A model generated the notes under the pieces. The model saw only the letters and a program-made list of their open reading frames with translations, had not been told where the DNA came from and made no database searches. A DNA stretch of 64,000 nucleotides, from the NCBI RefSeq assembly GCF_011806525.1, contig NZ_JAAVKI010000004.1, positions 186,001 to 250,000 on the forward strand, given 5' to 3'. Below, in pieces: positions 63,317 to 64,000 of this stretch; positions within the stretch are counted from its first letter, which is position 1, and every line of letters starts with the position of its first letter. Source of the DNA: Thalassospira sp. HF15. Lineage in GTDB: Bacteria; Pseudomonadota; Alphaproteobacteria; Rhodospirillales; Thalassospiraceae. A program made the position numbers and the translations under genes.

Positions 63317-64000
63317 TTATTCAGAAATTTTGAAGACCGGCAGGACCGATCCTTCATACTTGGTGTCGATGAATTTGCGGACCGCATCATCGTGATAAGC
63401 TTCGACCAGCGTCTTGACCCACGGTTCGTCCTTGCGGGCGGTTTGGGTAACAATAACATTGGCATACGGGCTGTCATTGCCTTCGATCGCAATCGAATCC
63501 TTGATCGGGTTCAGACCGGCTTCGAGTGCGTAGTTGGTGTTGATCGCCGACGCATCGAGATCATCAAGCGACCGCGGAAGCTGTGCCGCGTCAAGCTCTA
63601 CAAAGCTGATATCCTTGGGGTTTTCGATGATATCAAGCGGGCTGACAACCAGACCAGCTGCCGGATCAACCTTGATCAGACCCTGGGACTGCAGCACCAG
63701 CAACGCACGACCACCATTGGTCGGATCGTTCGGAATGCCGACTTCCGCACCTTCTGGCAGCTCATCCAGGCTTTTGATTTTGTTGGAATAAATGCCCATC
63801 GGGGTCAGGATGTTGTAGCCGACAACCGACAGGTCATAGCCACGGTCCTTGATCTGGTTATCAAGATACGGCTTGTGCTGGAAGCTGTTGGCATCCAGAT
63901 CGCCATCATCAAGCGCCTGGTTGGGAATAACATAGTCCGAGAAGCTGACGATTTCGATGTCCAGCCCCTTGGTGGCCGCGACTTTCGCGACTTCTTCCAT
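63317..64000 (-). CDS. metQ: MetQ/NlpA-family methionine-binding lipoprotein (5'-truncated at window edge)
   Basis: The last 227 residues of a ~260-270-residue protein. The signal peptide and lipobox lie beyond the window, and the first visible Met is internal. Landmarks are NQALDDGDLDANSFQHKPYL, VGYNILTPMGIYSNKIKSLD, GIPNDPTNGGRALLVLQSQG, INTNYALEAGLNPIKDSIAI and SPYANVIVTQTARKDEPWVK, all conserved in MetQ. It delivers methionine to the MetNI importer, whose genes probably lie to the right. A terminator follows the gene. Confidence 0.93.
   Translation of the reverse strand: MEEVAKVAATKGLDIEIVSFSDYVIPNQALDDGDLDANSFQHKPYLDNQIKDRGYDLSVVGYNILTPMGIYSNKIKSLDELPEGAEVGIPNDPTNGGRALLVLQSQGLIKVDPAAGLVVSPLDIIENPKDISFVELDAAQLPRSLDDLDASAINTNYALEAGLNPIKDSIAIEGNDSPYANVIVTQTARKDEPWVKTLVEAYHDDAVRKFIDTKYEGSVLPVFKISE

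Overview
The window looks like a chromosomal segment of a marine alphaproteobacterium of the Rhodospirillales, most like Thalassospira. This is an inference from gene content and style, not from a search. Supporting signs are moderately high GC, dense short operons, an EipB-type envelope protein, tiny aa3-type cytochrome oxidase subunit IV genes, an Hda-type DnaA homologue, a RimB/RimK/deacylase trio and a malonate TRAP operon. Both window edges cut genes: a probable retropepsin-like protease with a Pro/Ala/Thr-rich tail on the left and a MetQ lipoprotein on the right.

Layout. 1-5.3 kb: small metabolic and regulatory genes (secreted intradiol dioxygenase, a duplicated-domain orphan, TetR plus DUF2269, GlcG-like, TlyA). 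5.3-12.4 kb: a complete malonate uptake and use unit made of a GntR regulator, TRAP transporter P-Q-M, malonyl-CoA decarboxylase and malonyl-CoA synthetase, with GTATAC-centred operators. 12.5-19.5 kb: a Cys-cluster protein, an SDR, then xseB-ispA-hydrolase-dxs (isoprenoid precursors) and a histone-deacetylase-like amidohydrolase. 20-30.8 kb: an ArsR repressor with the two-cysteine spacing of persulfide sensors, EipB and SPOR envelope proteins, aspS, sixA, ppk and ppx (polyphosphate), and a DUF1835 protein. 30.9-37 kb: a tightly overlapping sugar-nucleotide operon that should make a CDP-activated C-methylated 6-deoxyhexose for surface polysaccharide. 37-41 kb: redox and regulatory genes (LysR/quinone reductase, AhpD-like/TetR). 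41-50.3 kb: rnd, deacylase-rimK-rimB, hda-permease-DUF2066, and purM-purN. 50.4-53 kb: small secreted and membrane proteins, two oxidase subunit IV genes, a P-loop kinase with a structured leader, and ndk. 53.4-59.6 kb: an ABC-F ATPase followed by an accessory block and diverged extra copies of the ABC-F 3' end. 59.8-64 kb: AraC regulator, repeat-rich autotransporter, MetQ.

Most notable signals. (1) Two intergenic elements, at 24576-24841 and 50894-51158, share one elaborate fold: a 33-position closing stem, a second stem, and a third arm. Motifs in the unpaired parts are conserved, while the stem sequences differ but stay complementary, so this looks like an undescribed structured RNA or mobile RNA family. 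(2) The 3' end of the ABC-F gene occurs three times in diverged form (55206-55343, 59171-59308, 59553-59582). These copies bracket accessory genes and an amputated RTX gene, which suggests a recurrent insertion or recombination site. (3) A structured leader with a terminator and mutually exclusive pairings lies before a small kinase gene (52037-52147, minus strand). (4) There are several unannotated-size genes, including a 26-residue membrane peptide at 38935-39015.
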